The position numbers and the translations under genes were made by a program. From contig NZ_JACCWG010000003.1 of NCBI RefSeq assembly GCF_013697775.1, positions 1 through 38,449 on the forward strand: a stretch of DNA of 38,449 bases, read 5' to 3'. The notes below the pieces were generated by a model. It saw nothing but the letters and a program-made list of their open reading frames with translations, was not told the origin of the DNA and ran no database searches. Position 1 is the stretch's first letter. Each line of letters opens with the position of its first letter. This DNA is from Ramlibacter sp. (GTDB lineage Bacteria > Pseudomonadota > Gammaproteobacteria > Burkholderiales > Burkholderiaceae_C). Of this stretch, positions 11,508 through 21,151 are shown piece after piece.

Positions 11508-12846
11508 AGGCCTTGCGCACCAGCGTCAGCGGGTGCTCCAGTTGCGGCGCACCCAGCGCGTTGCGCTCGAAACCCTGCGCGATGTGGTGGCCGGCCAGCG
11601 CGCAGTCGGAGCTGATGTAGTCGGGCTGGCCGCCCGCGGGATGGTCGGCCATCTTCTTGACCAGCGGCTTGCCGATCTTCATGGCGGTTTCGTGCGTGGC
11701 CTTCTTCACGCCGTAGGTGCCGGCATGGCCGGAGCAGCGCTCGTTGGTGTGCACCGTGGTGCCGGGAATCATCTTCAGCAGCTCCTCGGTCTTCCTGCCG
11801 ATGTTCTGCACGCGCGAGTGGCAGGGCACGTGGTAGCTGACCTTGCCCAGCGGCTGCGGAAATTCGGTCTTCAGCAGCCCGTCGCGCCGGCGCGAGGTGA
11901 GGTACTCGAACGGGTCCCACATCGCCTTCTTCACCGCCTGCACCTCGGCGTCGCCGGGGTACATCAGCGGGATTTCCTGCTTGAACATCAGCGTGCAGCT
12001 GGGCACCGGCGACAGGATCGCGTAGCCGTCCTTCGCGTAGCGCGCCAGCATCGGCACGTTGGCGCGCTTGCTCTCGTCCACGGAGTCCAGGTCGCCCAGT
12101 TCCAGCTTGGGCATGCCGCAGCACTTTTCCTTCCCGACCAGCACGTAGGGAATGGCGTTGTGATCCAGCACCTTCAGCAGGTCCAGGCCGATGCCGGGCT
12201 CGTTGTAGTTCACGTAGCAGGTGGCGAAGATGGCGACCTTGCCGGGCGTGCGCTCGCCGTCGCGCACCGGGTGCTCGGTGCTGGCGGGCGCTGCACCGCG
12301 GAAGCGCCGCGTGGCCAGCGCCGGCAGCCAGGCGTTGCGGTCCACGTGCAGGGTTTTCTCCAGCGCGGCACGCATCGGCTTGGTGCCGTTCACCGCGTTG
12401 ACGGCCTGCGACACGATCGGGATGCCGGCGAACTGCCCGTGCACGTCGGTGGACGACAGCAGCTTCGCGCCGAAGTCCACGCCGCCCTGCTTGAACTTGA
12501 TGGCCTTGGCGCGCAGCATGGTGTGCGGGAAGTCCAGGTTCCATTCGTGCGGCGGAACGTAGGGGCACTTGGTCATGTAGCACAGGTCGCACAGGTAGCA
12601 CTGGTCGACGATCTTCCAGTAGTCCTTCTTGTCGACGCCGTCGACCTCGCCGGTCTTGCTCTCGTCGACCAGGTCGAACAGCGTCGGGAACGACGCGCAC
12701 AGGCTCACGCAGCGGCGGCAGCCGTGGCAGATGTCGAAGATGCGCTCCAGCTCCTTGAAGGTCGCTGCTTCGTCGTAGTACTCGGGGTTCTTCCAGTCGA
12801 TGGGATGGCGCGTGGGCGCTTCCAGACTGCCTTCGCGGGCGGCCAT
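11494..12846 (-). CDS. Heterodisulfide reductase/GlpC-related Fe-S protein
   Basis: CHGCRRCVSLCASFPTLFD, CYLCDLCYMTKCPYVPPHEWNLDFPHTMLRAKA (ferredoxin-like), CCGMPKLELGDLDSV and a CSG variant in the second CCG-like domain. Confidence 0.85.
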   Translation of the reverse strand: MAAREGSLEAPTRHPIDWKNPEYYDEAATFKELERIFDICHGCRRCVSLCASFPTLFDLVDESKTGEVDGVDKKDYWKIVDQCYLCDLCYMTKCPYVPPHEWNLDFPHTMLRAKAIKFKQGGVDFGAKLLSSTDVHGQFAGIPIVSQAVNAVNGTKPMRAALEKTLHVDRNAWLPALATRRFRGAAPASTEHPVRDGERTPGKVAIFATCYVNYNEPGIGLDLLKVLDHNAIPYVLVGKEKCCGMPKLELGDLDSVDESKRANVPMLARYAKDGYAILSPVPSCTLMFKQEIPLMYPGDAEVQAVKKAMWDPFEYLTSRRRDGLLKTEFPQPLGKVSYHVPCHSRVQNIGRKTEELLKMIPGTTVHTNERCSGHAGTYGVKKATHETAMKIGKPLVKKMADHPAGGQPDYISSDCALAGHHIAQGFERNALGAPQLEHPLTLVRKAYGIE

Positions 12847-12880
12847 GTGTATGTTTGTTCCGGAAAGAAGAAAAGGCTGG

Positions 12881-12930
12881 GGTGAGGACGCGATGCCCTC
12901 ACCTCAACCCTCGCCCGGAGGGAGAGGGAG
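12881..12930. repeat. GC-rich dispersed-type palindromic repeat (CCCTCACCTCAACCCTCGCCCGGAGGGAGAGGGAG)
   Basis: GGTGAGG (12881-12887) / CCTCACC pairing and CCCTC-GCCCG-GAGGG hairpin between the Fe-S and rubrerythrin genes. Confidence 0.55.
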
Positions 12931-12942
12931 AAAACGGCGAGC

Positions 12943-13365
12943 TCAGTCGGTCAGCTCGTTCAGGGCCTTCTGGTAGCGGTTGGCGTGCGAGCGCTCGGCC
13001 TTGGCCAGCGTCTCGAACCAGTCGGCGATCTCGTCGTGGCCTTCTTCGCGCGCCGTCTTGGCCATGCCCGGGTACATGTCGGTGTACTCGTGGGTCTCGC
13101 CAGCCACGGCGGCCTTCAGGTTGTCGCGGGTCGGGCCGATCGGCAGGCCGGTGGCCGGGTCGCCGCACTGCTCCAGCCACTCCAGGTGGCCGTGGGCATG
13201 GCCGGTTTCGCCTTCGGCGGTGGAACGGAACAGCGCCGCCACGTCGTTCTGGCCTTCCACGTCGGCCTTGTTTGCGAAGTACAGGTAGCGCCGGTTGGCC
13301 TGGGATTCGCCGGCAAAAGCGGCCTTCAGGTTTTCTTCGGTCTTGGAGCCTTTGAGAGCAGCCAT
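12943..13365 (-). CDS. Rubrerythrin family protein (no rubredoxin domain)
   Basis: [64 protein letters not shown]...[11 protein letters not shown]...[15 protein letters not shown]; two ExxH di-iron motifs. Confidence 0.92.
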   Translation of the reverse strand: MAALKGSKTEENLKAAFAGESQANRRYLYFANKADVEGQNDVAALFRSTAEGETGHAHGHLEWLEQCGDPATGLPIGPTRDNLKAAVAGETHEYTDMYPGMAKTAREEGHDEIADWFETLAKAERSHANRYQKALNELTD

Positions 13366-13560
13366 CGAGTTTCTCCTTGTGGGTGGATGAACGGGCGCGA
13401 GGCGCCCGGATTGGCCGAGCGTAGCCGCGAGCCGGGCACGCGTCTAATAGCGCGAGTCAATGCACCCCATTGTCATAGGCTATCAACATGGTCCAGTTGA
13501 TTGCCAAGCGGAAGCGCGCATTTTAGGCGCTGTTTGCGGGGCTGTTTGTGGCGCAGCAGA

Positions 13561-13594
13561 ATTACGATACAGTAAACGCATTACGCATTGGTAA
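13561..13594. promoter_or_regulatory. Candidate operator: two tandem TTAC-N6-GTAA dyads
   Basis: ATTACGATACAGTAA (13561-13575) and ATTACGCATTGGTAA (13580-13594), 19-bp period, just upstream of RBS/ATG at 13609. Confidence 0.4.
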
Positions 13595-13608
13595 ATCAGG
13601 AGATGCCC

Positions 13609-14226
13609 ATGGCCGCCGTTCTACAAGCAAGCAACGCCCTGCCCGCCCCGCCGCCCATCCACCAGCTGCACCACTTCGCCTACCGGGCCAAGGATGCGGA
13701 GGAGACCCGCCATTTCTACGAGGACATCCTGGGCCTGCCGCTCTACCACATCATCCAGAGCGACGTGGTGCCCAGCACCGGCGAATACTGCCCCTACACG
13801 CACTTCTTCTTCCGGCTGCAGGACGGCTCCTTCATCGCCTTCTTCGACCTGGGAGACGACCAGGCCAGCGAGCCTTCGCCCAACACGCCCAAGTGGGTCA
13901 ACCACATCTCGTTCCGTGTGGACTCCATCCAGGCGCTGCAGGACATGAAGGCCCGCCTGGAGGCCAACGGCGTCGAGGTGCTCGGCGTGACCGACCACCA
14001 CATCTTCCACAGCATCTATTTCTTCGACCCCAACGGCGTGCGGCTGGAGCTCACCGCGCAGCTGGCCGACGAGTTCCAGATGCTGCAGGAGAGCAAGACG
14101 GCGCATGCGCGGCTGAACGAATGGACGGCGCGCAAGGAGCAGTGGCGCCGCGAGCGCGCCGCCGGCAAGGCGAGCGAGGCGCTCAAGCCGCAGCGCAACG
14201 ACCGGCCCGAGTTCGCGGCCAAGTGA
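13609..14226 (+). CDS. VOC (glyoxalase/extradiol dioxygenase) family protein
   Basis: IHQLHHFAYRAKDAEETRHFYEDILGLPLYH...FFDPNGVRLELTAQL; AGGAG 6 nt upstream of ATG 13609. Confidence 0.85.
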   Translation: MAAVLQASNALPAPPPIHQLHHFAYRAKDAEETRHFYEDILGLPLYHIIQSDVVPSTGEYCPYTHFFFRLQDGSFIAFFDLGDDQASEPSPNTPKWVNHISFRVDSIQALQDMKARLEANGVEVLGVTDHHIFHSIYFFDPNGVRLELTAQLADEFQMLQESKTAHARLNEWTARKEQWRRERAAGKASEALKPQRNDRPEFAAK

Positions 14227-14249
14227 CGGCAACCGAAAGGACAGCGCCC

Positions 14250-15977
14250 ATGACGGAGCGTTACGGCGGCACCGCCTTCACCAACGGCTACGAGTTCGCC
14301 CAGGGCGGCGGCTACACGCTGCCGGAGTACCCGTTCCGCGCACCGCCCGAGCTGGGCAGCGGCCACCCGGGCCATGCGCCGGTGGTGATCGTCGGCGGCG
14401 GCATCTCCGGGCTCACCCTGGCCTGCGCGCTGGCCGCCTACGGCGTGCCCGCCGTGCTGCTGGACGAGGACAACACGGTCGGCGTGAAAGGCGCGTCGTC
14501 GCGCGGCATCTGCTACACGCAGAAGTCGCTGGAAATTTTCCAGCGGCTGGGCATCTACGAAAAAATCGCCGCCAAGGGCACGCAGTGGAGCGTGGGCCGC
14601 ACCTTCGCCGGCGACGACGAGGTCTATTCCTTCGACCTGCGCGCGCAAAGCGGCTACAACCTGTCGGCCCAGCCGCCCTTCATCAACATCCAGCAGTTCT
14701 ATATCGAGGCCTTCCTGGTCGACCGCATCGGCGAACTCGGCCACGTGGACCTGCGCTGGTGCAGCCGCGTCACCGGCTTCCATCAGGACGATAGCGGTGC
14801 CATGTTGGACGTGAAGACGCCCGCCGGCGACTACCAGCTGCGCTGCGCGCACGTGATCGACGCCACCGGCTCGCACAGCCCGTTCCGCGAATGGGCCGGC
14901 GCGACGCTGACCTCCAAGCGCGGCGACGACCGCTGGTGCATCGCCGACGTGCGCTTCACCAAGCATCCGCCGGTGGAGCGCCACACCTGGGTGGAGGCGC
15001 CGTTCAACGAGAACCGCGCGGTCTGGCAGCACCTGATGGCCGACGACGTCTGGCGCATCGACTACCAGATGGCCCCCGACGCCGACCCGGCCTACGTGAG
15101 CCGCGAGGACGTGGTGCGCGAGCGCCTGGCGCGCCAGTTCGGCGACGACGTCGAGGTCGAGATCGTCTGGGTCGGGCCCTATGCCTACCGCAGCGAATGC
15201 ATCGACCGCATGCGCCATGGCCGCGTGTTCTTCATGGGCGACGCCGCCAAGATCGTCAGCCCGTTCGGCGCGCGCGGCGGCAACACCGGCATCGCCGACG
15301 CCGACAACCTGGCCTGGAAGCTGGCCGCCGCGCTGCAGGGCCGCGCGCCCGAGGCGCTGCTGGACAGCTACCACGACGAGCGCCACGAGGCGGCCCAGCA
15401 GAACGTGATGGTGACCAACCGCACCGCGCGCTTCCTGCGGCCCGCCACGCCGGCCGAGCAGCTGCTGCGCACCGCGGCGCTGAGCTTGGCGCGCCAGCAC
15501 GAATTCGCCCGCGGCCTGGTCAACACGGGCCGCATGGCGGTGGCCAATCCGTACACCCGCTCGCCGGTGTGCGAGAGCGCCACCGGCGGCCTGTCGGTGC
15601 AGAACGTGGAATTCCAGTGGGCCGACGGCTCCACCGGCGGCGTCACCGACCTGCTGCTCTGGGCCGGCGGCGACCTGCTGGTGCTGCTGTTCGGCGAGGC
15701 CGCGCCCGCGGACCTGCGGCGCCTGCGCGCCCTGGGCGAGACCGCGCCGGTGCGCTGCGTGCAGGTGCTGCGCCCGGGCGAACGGGCCGGCGCCACCGAG
15801 CACGTGCGCGATGCGCGCGGGCACCTCGAAGGCGCCTGCCACCTGGACGGCGGCGCCTGGGCACTGGTGCGCCCCGACGCCTACGTGGCGGCCACCGGCG
15901 CGCGCGTGGACGCGGCGCTGGTGCATGCCATCGGCCGCGCGCTGGGCGCCGCACTGCTGCAGGAGGAAGCCGCATGA
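14250..15977 (+). CDS. FAD-dependent aromatic-ring monooxygenase (MhpA/PheA-like)
   Basis: VVIVGGGISGLTLACALAAYGVPAVLLDEDN, GRVFFMGDAAKIVSPFGARGGNTGIADADNLAWKLAAAL. Confidence 0.88.
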   Translation: MTERYGGTAFTNGYEFAQGGGYTLPEYPFRAPPELGSGHPGHAPVVIVGGGISGLTLACALAAYGVPAVLLDEDNTVGVKGASSRGICYTQKSLEIFQRLGIYEKIAAKGTQWSVGRTFAGDDEVYSFDLRAQSGYNLSAQPPFINIQQFYIEAFLVDRIGELGHVDLRWCSRVTGFHQDDSGAMLDVKTPAGDYQLRCAHVIDATGSHSPFREWAGATLTSKRGDDRWCIADVRFTKHPPVERHTWVEAPFNENRAVWQHLMADDVWRIDYQMAPDADPAYVSREDVVRERLARQFGDDVEVEIVWVGPYAYRSECIDRMRHGRVFFMGDAAKIVSPFGARGGNTGIADADNLAWKLAAALQGRAPEALLDSYHDERHEAAQQNVMVTNRTARFLRPATPAEQLLRTAALSLARQHEFARGLVNTGRMAVANPYTRSPVCESATGGLSVQNVEFQWADGSTGGVTDLLLWAGGDLLVLLFGEAAPADLRRLRALGETAPVRCVQVLRPGERAGATEHVRDARGHLEGACHLDGGAWALVRPDAYVAATGARVDAALVHAIGRALGAALLQEEAA

Positions 15978-16168
15978 GCATGAACACATCCAACAACTTC
16001 GAGGACGGCGACGCCTTCTACGAGCAGCTGCTGGACGCGCACCGGGGCCTGGACGCCGACCAGTCGGCCCTGCTGAACGCCCGCCTGGTTCTGCTGCTGG
16101 CCAACCAGGTGGGCGATGCGCGCGTGCTGCGCGACTGCGTAGAGGCCGCGCGCAACCTGCCGGCCTGA
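15974..16168 (+). CDS. DUF2783 small protein
   Basis: MSMNTSNNFEDGDAFYEQLLDAHRGLDADQSALLNARLVLLLANQVGDARVLRDCVEAARNLPA; ATGA overlap with the monooxygenase. Confidence 0.75.
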   Translation: MSMNTSNNFEDGDAFYEQLLDAHRGLDADQSALLNARLVLLLANQVGDARVLRDCVEAARNLPA

Positions 16169-16225
16169 GGCAGCCGGTAGAATCGGCTGCTTCCCGACCG
16201 GCCCTCTTCCCTCGATTTCCCCCTC

Positions 16226-16247
16226 GACGGCACCCACGGGTGCCGTC
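16226..16247 (+). terminator. Strong hairpin in the region upstream of valS (terminator or leader structure)
   Basis: GACGGCACCC-AC-GGGTGCCGTC, perfect 10-bp arms, followed by TTGCATTTC. Confidence 0.5.
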
Positions 16248-16267
16248 TTGCATTTCAGCTGCAAACC

Positions 16268-19102
16268 ATGAGCGACGCACCCCAGCAACCCGGCCTGAAC
16301 AGCCTGTCCAAATCCTTCGAGCCCGAGGCGATCGAGGCGAAATGGGGAGCCGCCTGGGAGCAGCGCGGCTATGCCCATGCCGGCTGGCGCGGCACCGGCG
16401 CGCCGCAGGACGGCCAGCCCTCCTTCGCCATCCAGCTGCCGCCGCCCAACGTGACCGGCACGCTGCACATGGGCCACGCGTTCAACCAGACCATCATGGA
16501 CAGCCTGGCGCGCTACCACCGGATGCGCGGCTTCAACACGCTGTGGGTGCCGGGCACCGACCACGCGGGCATCGCCACCCAGATCGTGGTGGAACGCCAG
16601 CTGCAGGAGCAGGGCCTGAGCCGCCACGACCTGGGGCGCCCCGAGTTCGTGCGCAGGGTGTGGGACTGGAAGCACAAGTCCGGCAACACCATCACCACGC
16701 AGATGCGCCGCATGGGCGACAGCGTGGACTGGTCGCACGAGTATTTCACGATGGACGAGAACCTCTCGGCCATCGTCACGCAGACCTTCGTGCAGCTGTA
16801 CGAGCAGGGCCTGATCTACCGCGGCAAGCGCCTGGTCAACTGGGACCCGGAGCTCAAGACCGCGGTGAGCGACCTGGAAGTGGAGAGCGAGGAGGAAGAC
16901 GGCTTCCTCTGGCACATCCGCTATCCGCTGGTGGAAGGCGGCGGCCACCTGACGGTTGCTACCACGCGCCCCGAAACCATGCTGGGCGACGTGGCGCTGA
17001 TGGTGCACCCCGAGGACGAGCGCTATACGCAGCTGGTCGGCAAGCTGGTGAAGCTGCCGCTGGGCGACCGCGAGATCCCGGTGATCGCCGACGCCTACGT
17101 CGACCGCGCCTTCGGCACCGGGGTGGTGAAGGTCACCCCCGCGCACGACGCCAACGACTACGCCGTGGGCCAGCGGCACGGCCTGCCGATGATCGGCGTG
17201 CTGACGCTGGACGCCAAGCTCAACGACAACGCGCCGGCCAAATACCGCGGGCTAGACCGCTTCGTCGCGCGCAAGCAGGTGGTGGCCGACCTCGATGCGC
17301 AGGGCCTGCTGGAGGACACCAAGAAGCACAAGCTCATGGTGCCGCGCTGCGCGCGCACGGGCCAGGTGATCGAGCCCATGCTCACCGACCAGTGGTTCGT
17401 GGCCCTGAGCAAAGTCAGCGACAAGGACCCGGTGGGCAAGTCGATCGCGCAGAAGGCCATCGACGCGGTGCAGACCGGTGAGATCCGCTTTTATCCGGAG
17501 AACTGGGTCAACACCTACAACCAGTGGATGAACAACATCCAGGACTGGTGCATCTCGCGCCAGCTCTGGTGGGGCCACCAGATCCCCGCCTGGTACGACG
17601 AGGACGGCAAGGTCTACGTGGCCGAAAGCGAAGCCGCGGCGCAGGCCCAGGCGCCCGGCAAGACGCTCACGCGCGACCCCGACGTGCTGGACACCTGGTA
17701 CTCCTCCGCGCTGGTGCCGTTCTCCACGCTCGGCTGGCCGGAGAAGACCAAGGACCTGGAGCTGTACCTGCCATCTTCCGTGCTGGTGACGGGCTACGAC
17801 ATCATCTTCTTCTGGGTCGCCCGGATGATCATGATGACCACCCACTTCACCGGCCAGGTGCCGTTCCGCCACGTCTACATCCACGGCCTGGTGCGCGACG
17901 CACAGGGCAAAAAGATGAGCAAGTCGGAAGGCAACGTGCTCGACCCGGTGGACCTGATCGACGGCATCGCGCTGGCGCCGCTGCTGGACAAGCGCACCAC
18001 CGGCCTGCGCAAGCCGGAGACCGCGCCTGCGGTGCGCAAGAACACCGAAAAGGAATTTCCGGAAGGCATTCCGGCGTTCGGCGCCGATGCCCTGCGCTTC
18101 ACCTTCGCCTCGCTGGCCTCGCTGGGCCGCAACATCAACTTCGACGCCAAGCGCTGCGAGGGCTACCGCAACTTCTGCAACAAGCTCTGGAACGCCACGA
18201 AATTCGTGCTGATGAACTGCGAGGGCCACGACCTCGCCGAACAGGGCGCGGCGCCGACGCAGGCGGACCGCTGGATCGTCTCGCTGCTGCAGCGCGTGGA
18301 AGCCGACGTGGCGAAGGGCTTTGCCGAGTACCGGCTGGACAACGTCGCCAACGCGATCTACCAGTTCGTCTGGGACGAGTACTGCGACTGGTACCTGGAA
18401 ATCGCCAAGGTGCAGATCCAGACAGGTGACGCCGCCCAGCAGCGCGGCACGCGCCGCACGCTGATCCGCGTGCTGGAAGGCATCCTGCGCCTGGCGCACC
18501 CGGTGATTCCGTTCATCACCGAGGAGCTGTGGCAGAAGGTGGCGCCGGTCGCCGGCAAGACAGGCGACTCCATCAGCGTCGCGCCGTATCCCGAATCGCA
18601 GCCGGCCAACATGAGCCTGGAGGCCGAAGCCTATGTGGCCCGCATCAAGCTGCTGGTGGAAAAATGCCGCAGCCTGCGCGGCGAACTGAACGTCTCACCC
18701 GCCGCGCGCCTGCCGCTGTACGTGCATGGGGAGACGGCCTTCATGAAGGAAGCCGCCCCGGTGCTGCAGGCGCTCGCCAAGCTCAGCGAAGTGCGCGTGT
18801 TCGAGGACGAACCCGAGTGGTCCCGCGCGATCACCTCTGCCACCGGCGCCGCGCCGGTGGCAGAGGCCGGCCCGATCCGCCTGTGCCTGTACATGGAAAT
18901 CGACGTCGCCGCCGAAAAGACGCGCCTGGGCAAGGAAGCCACGCGGCTGGAAACGGAGATTGCCAAGGCCAACGGCAAGCTGTCGAACCAAGCCTTCGTC
19001 GGCAAGGCGCCGCCGGCCGTGATCGAGCAGGAGCGCAAGCGCGTGGCGGAGTTCGGTGCGGCGCTGGAGAAAATCCGCGGGCAGCTGCAACGGCTCGGTT
19101 GA
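16268..19102 (+). CDS. valS: Valyl-tRNA synthetase
   Basis: [21 protein letters not shown] (HIGH-type), [20 protein letters not shown] (KMSKS), C-terminal coiled coil. Confidence 0.97.
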   Translation: MSDAPQQPGLNSLSKSFEPEAIEAKWGAAWEQRGYAHAGWRGTGAPQDGQPSFAIQLPPPNVTGTLHMGHAFNQTIMDSLARYHRMRGFNTLWVPGTDHAGIATQIVVERQLQEQGLSRHDLGRPEFVRRVWDWKHKSGNTITTQMRRMGDSVDWSHEYFTMDENLSAIVTQTFVQLYEQGLIYRGKRLVNWDPELKTAVSDLEVESEEEDGFLWHIRYPLVEGGGHLTVATTRPETMLGDVALMVHPEDERYTQLVGKLVKLPLGDREIPVIADAYVDRAFGTGVVKVTPAHDANDYAVGQRHGLPMIGVLTLDAKLNDNAPAKYRGLDRFVARKQVVADLDAQGLLEDTKKHKLMVPRCARTGQVIEPMLTDQWFVALSKVSDKDPVGKSIAQKAIDAVQTGEIRFYPENWVNTYNQWMNNIQDWCISRQLWWGHQIPAWYDEDGKVYVAESEAAAQAQAPGKTLTRDPDVLDTWYSSALVPFSTLGWPEKTKDLELYLPSSVLVTGYDIIFFWVARMIMMTTHFTGQVPFRHVYIHGLVRDAQGKKMSKSEGNVLDPVDLIDGIALAPLLDKRTTGLRKPETAPAVRKNTEKEFPEGIPAFGADALRFTFASLASLGRNINFDAKRCEGYRNFCNKLWNATKFVLMNCEGHDLAEQGAAPTQADRWIVSLLQRVEADVAKGFAEYRLDNVANAIYQFVWDEYCDWYLEIAKVQIQTGDAAQQRGTRRTLIRVLEGILRLAHPVIPFITEELWQKVAPVAGKTGDSISVAPYPESQPANMSLEAEAYVARIKLLVEKCRSLRGELNVSPAARLPLYVHGETAFMKEAAPVLQALAKLSEVRVFEDEPEWSRAITSATGAAPVAEAGPIRLCLYMEIDVAAEKTRLGKEATRLETEIAKANGKLSNQAFVGKAPPAVIEQERKRVAEFGAALEKIRGQLQRLG
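18834..18866. repeat. Perfect 33-bp palindrome inside valS
   Basis: CCTCTGCCACCGGCGC-C-GCGCCGGTGGCAGAGG, 16-bp arms with no mismatch. Confidence 0.95.
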
Positions 19103-19118
19103 AGGCGGGCCGCCGGGC

Positions 19119-20159
19119 CTATCGAATGATGAATTGGGCGCCGTTGGAGACACCGACGCTGGCGCCGACCGTGTCGAACTCCATCGGTGCGCTGGCCAGT
19201 TGGTCGAACCCCGTGGCACGCGGGTTGGCTAGCGTGTCGTGGATGCGGTGGGCCACGTACCAGCTCGCGCGCAGGCGCGCTTCGCGCGTGTGCGAGCCCA
19301 GCCGGGGCGTGAGGTGCAGGTTGGTCAGCTCGTGCAGCGGCGTGCCGCGCGAAGCGAAGCCGGCCTCGGCGCCGTCGAGCATGGCGGCAGCAATGCGCCC
19401 GTCCGTCAGCGCCTGCGCCAGCGCGGCCGGCTCGAACACGTGCGAGCGGCTGATGCCCACCCACACCTGCGCCGGCTTGCAGTACGCCAGCACCTTGTCG
19501 TTGACGAAGCCGCGGTAGCGCGACGCATACATCATCTGCACCGACACCGCATCCGACTGCGCCATCAGCTCGGGCAGGCTGACCGGTTGGATGCGCAGGC
19601 GGCTCCACAGCGGGGCCGTGTAATGCACCGCCGGGTCGTAGCCGATCAGCTTGGCACCCAGCGCATGCAGCATCACGGCCAGCGTGTGGGCGGTGGGGCC
19701 TAGCCCGAAGATGCCTACCACGCTGCCATTGAGCTCGCGACCGATGCGGATGTCCGCATGGCGGTCGCCGTTCAGGGAAGCGCTCATGCCTCGGCGAAAC
19801 AGCATCAGCAGGGCGGCCAGCAGGTATTCGGCGTTGGAGCGCACGTTGGCCGTGGTGGCCTGGATCACGCGGACCTTGCGGTCGCGGCAGGCTTCCAGGT
19901 CGGTGTTGTCGGTGCTTACGTGCAGCCGCGCGACGGCTTTCAGCAGCGGGGCGAAATCGAGGAACTCCTGCGTGACCACCACCTTGCGCGGCAGCACCAC
20001 GGCCTGGGCGTTGTAGACGGCTCGGCGCAGCGCAATGGGGTCGGTGGCGAGTTCAGGGCGGCACTCCACCGAATGCCGCGACTCGAGCCAGGCAAGGGCT
20101 TCGGGTACCAGACGTTCGAGAAGTAAGATGTCCACCCTGCTTGCGTCCTTGTCCGACAT
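19119..20159 (-). CDS. D-2-hydroxyacid dehydrogenase-family NAD(P)-dependent oxidoreductase
   Basis: VVGIFGLGPTAHTLAVMLHALGAKLIGYDP Rossmann motif; NLHLTPRLGSHTREA where the family normally has PH. Confidence 0.8.
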   Translation of the reverse strand: MSDKDASRVDILLLERLVPEALAWLESRHSVECRPELATDPIALRRAVYNAQAVVLPRKVVVTQEFLDFAPLLKAVARLHVSTDNTDLEACRDRKVRVIQATTANVRSNAEYLLAALLMLFRRGMSASLNGDRHADIRIGRELNGSVVGIFGLGPTAHTLAVMLHALGAKLIGYDPAVHYTAPLWSRLRIQPVSLPELMAQSDAVSVQMMYASRYRGFVNDKVLAYCKPAQVWVGISRSHVFEPAALAQALTDGRIAAAMLDGAEAGFASRGTPLHELTNLHLTPRLGSHTREARLRASWYVAHRIHDTLANPRATGFDQLASAPMEFDTVGASVGVSNGAQFIIR

Positions 20160-20242
20160 CGCGTCCCCGCAAAATTGATGACATTGCGGGTCTGGGTTGT
20201 TTGAAACTGCCCGGACTTTAATGAAAAAGGGTTGCGGCGTCG

Positions 20243-21130
20243 ATGGAAAAAGTCACAAAAATTCACAAGGCAGTCTTTCCAGTTGCAGGTTTGGGTACCC
20301 GTTTCCTGCCCGCCACCAAGGCGCAACCCAAGGAAATGTTGCCCGTTGTCGACAAACCGCTGATCCAATACGCAGTCGAAGAAGCTTATGAGGCCGGTGT
20401 CCGCCACATGATTTTTGTGACGGGACGCAACAAACGTGCCATCGAAGACCACTTCGACACCGCCTACGAACTCGAGAGCGAGCTGGAGGCCACGGGCAAG
20501 ATGGAGCTGCTGGAACTGGTGCGTTCGCTCCAGCCTTCCGACATGGCCTGCACCTTCGTACGCCAGCCGCGGTCGCTGGGACTGGGCCATGCGGTGCTGT
20601 GCGCGCAGCCGCTGGTCGGCGACGATCCGTTCGCCGTGCTGCTGGCCGACGACCTGATGTGCGGCGCCGAGCAGGGCAACGGTGTCCTCAAGCAGATGGT
20701 GGAGGTGTTCCTGCAGGTGCAGACGTCGCTGCTGGCCGTGCAGGAAGTCCCGCTGGAGCACGTGAAGCGCTACGGCATCGTGGCCGGCCAGCCCGCCGGC
20801 AACCGCCTCACCAAGGTCGAGCGCATGGTGGAAAAGCCCTCAGCCGAGGAAGCGCCTTCGCGCATGGGCGTGGCCGGCCGCTACATCCTCACGCCCGGAG
20901 TGTTTGAGCAGATCCGCAACCAGCCGCGCGGCGCGGGCGGCGAAATCCAGCTGACCGACGGCATCGCGGGCCTGCTCGGCATCGAAGGCGTGCATGCCTA
21001 CCTCTACGAAGGCAAGCGCTACGACTGCGGCAGCAAGGAGGGCTTCCTGCAGGCGACGGTGGAGTTCGCGCTGAAGCACCCGGAAGTCGGCCCCGGCTTC
21101 CAGGAATACCTGCGCCACCTGCGCCACTGA
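20243..21130 (+). CDS. galU: UTP--glucose-1-phosphate uridylyltransferase
   Basis: [64 protein letters not shown]. Confidence 0.96.
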   Translation: MEKVTKIHKAVFPVAGLGTRFLPATKAQPKEMLPVVDKPLIQYAVEEAYEAGVRHMIFVTGRNKRAIEDHFDTAYELESELEATGKMELLELVRSLQPSDMACTFVRQPRSLGLGHAVLCAQPLVGDDPFAVLLADDLMCGAEQGNGVLKQMVEVFLQVQTSLLAVQEVPLEHVKRYGIVAGQPAGNRLTKVERMVEKPSAEEAPSRMGVAGRYILTPGVFEQIRNQPRGAGGEIQLTDGIAGLLGIEGVHAYLYEGKRYDCGSKEGFLQATVEFALKHPEVGPGFQEYLRHLRH

Positions 21131-21151
21131 ACGCGCCAGTGCGCCGGGCGC

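Noticed and set aside
13440-13500. ATAG/CTAT motifs upstream of rubrerythrin as an OxyR site
   Set aside because: Half-sites do not follow ATAG-N7-CTAT-N7 spacing; too weak to claim.
14016-16280. 754-aa minus-strand ORF opposite the monooxygenase operon
   Set aside because: Shadow ORF with biased composition; no recognisable domain.
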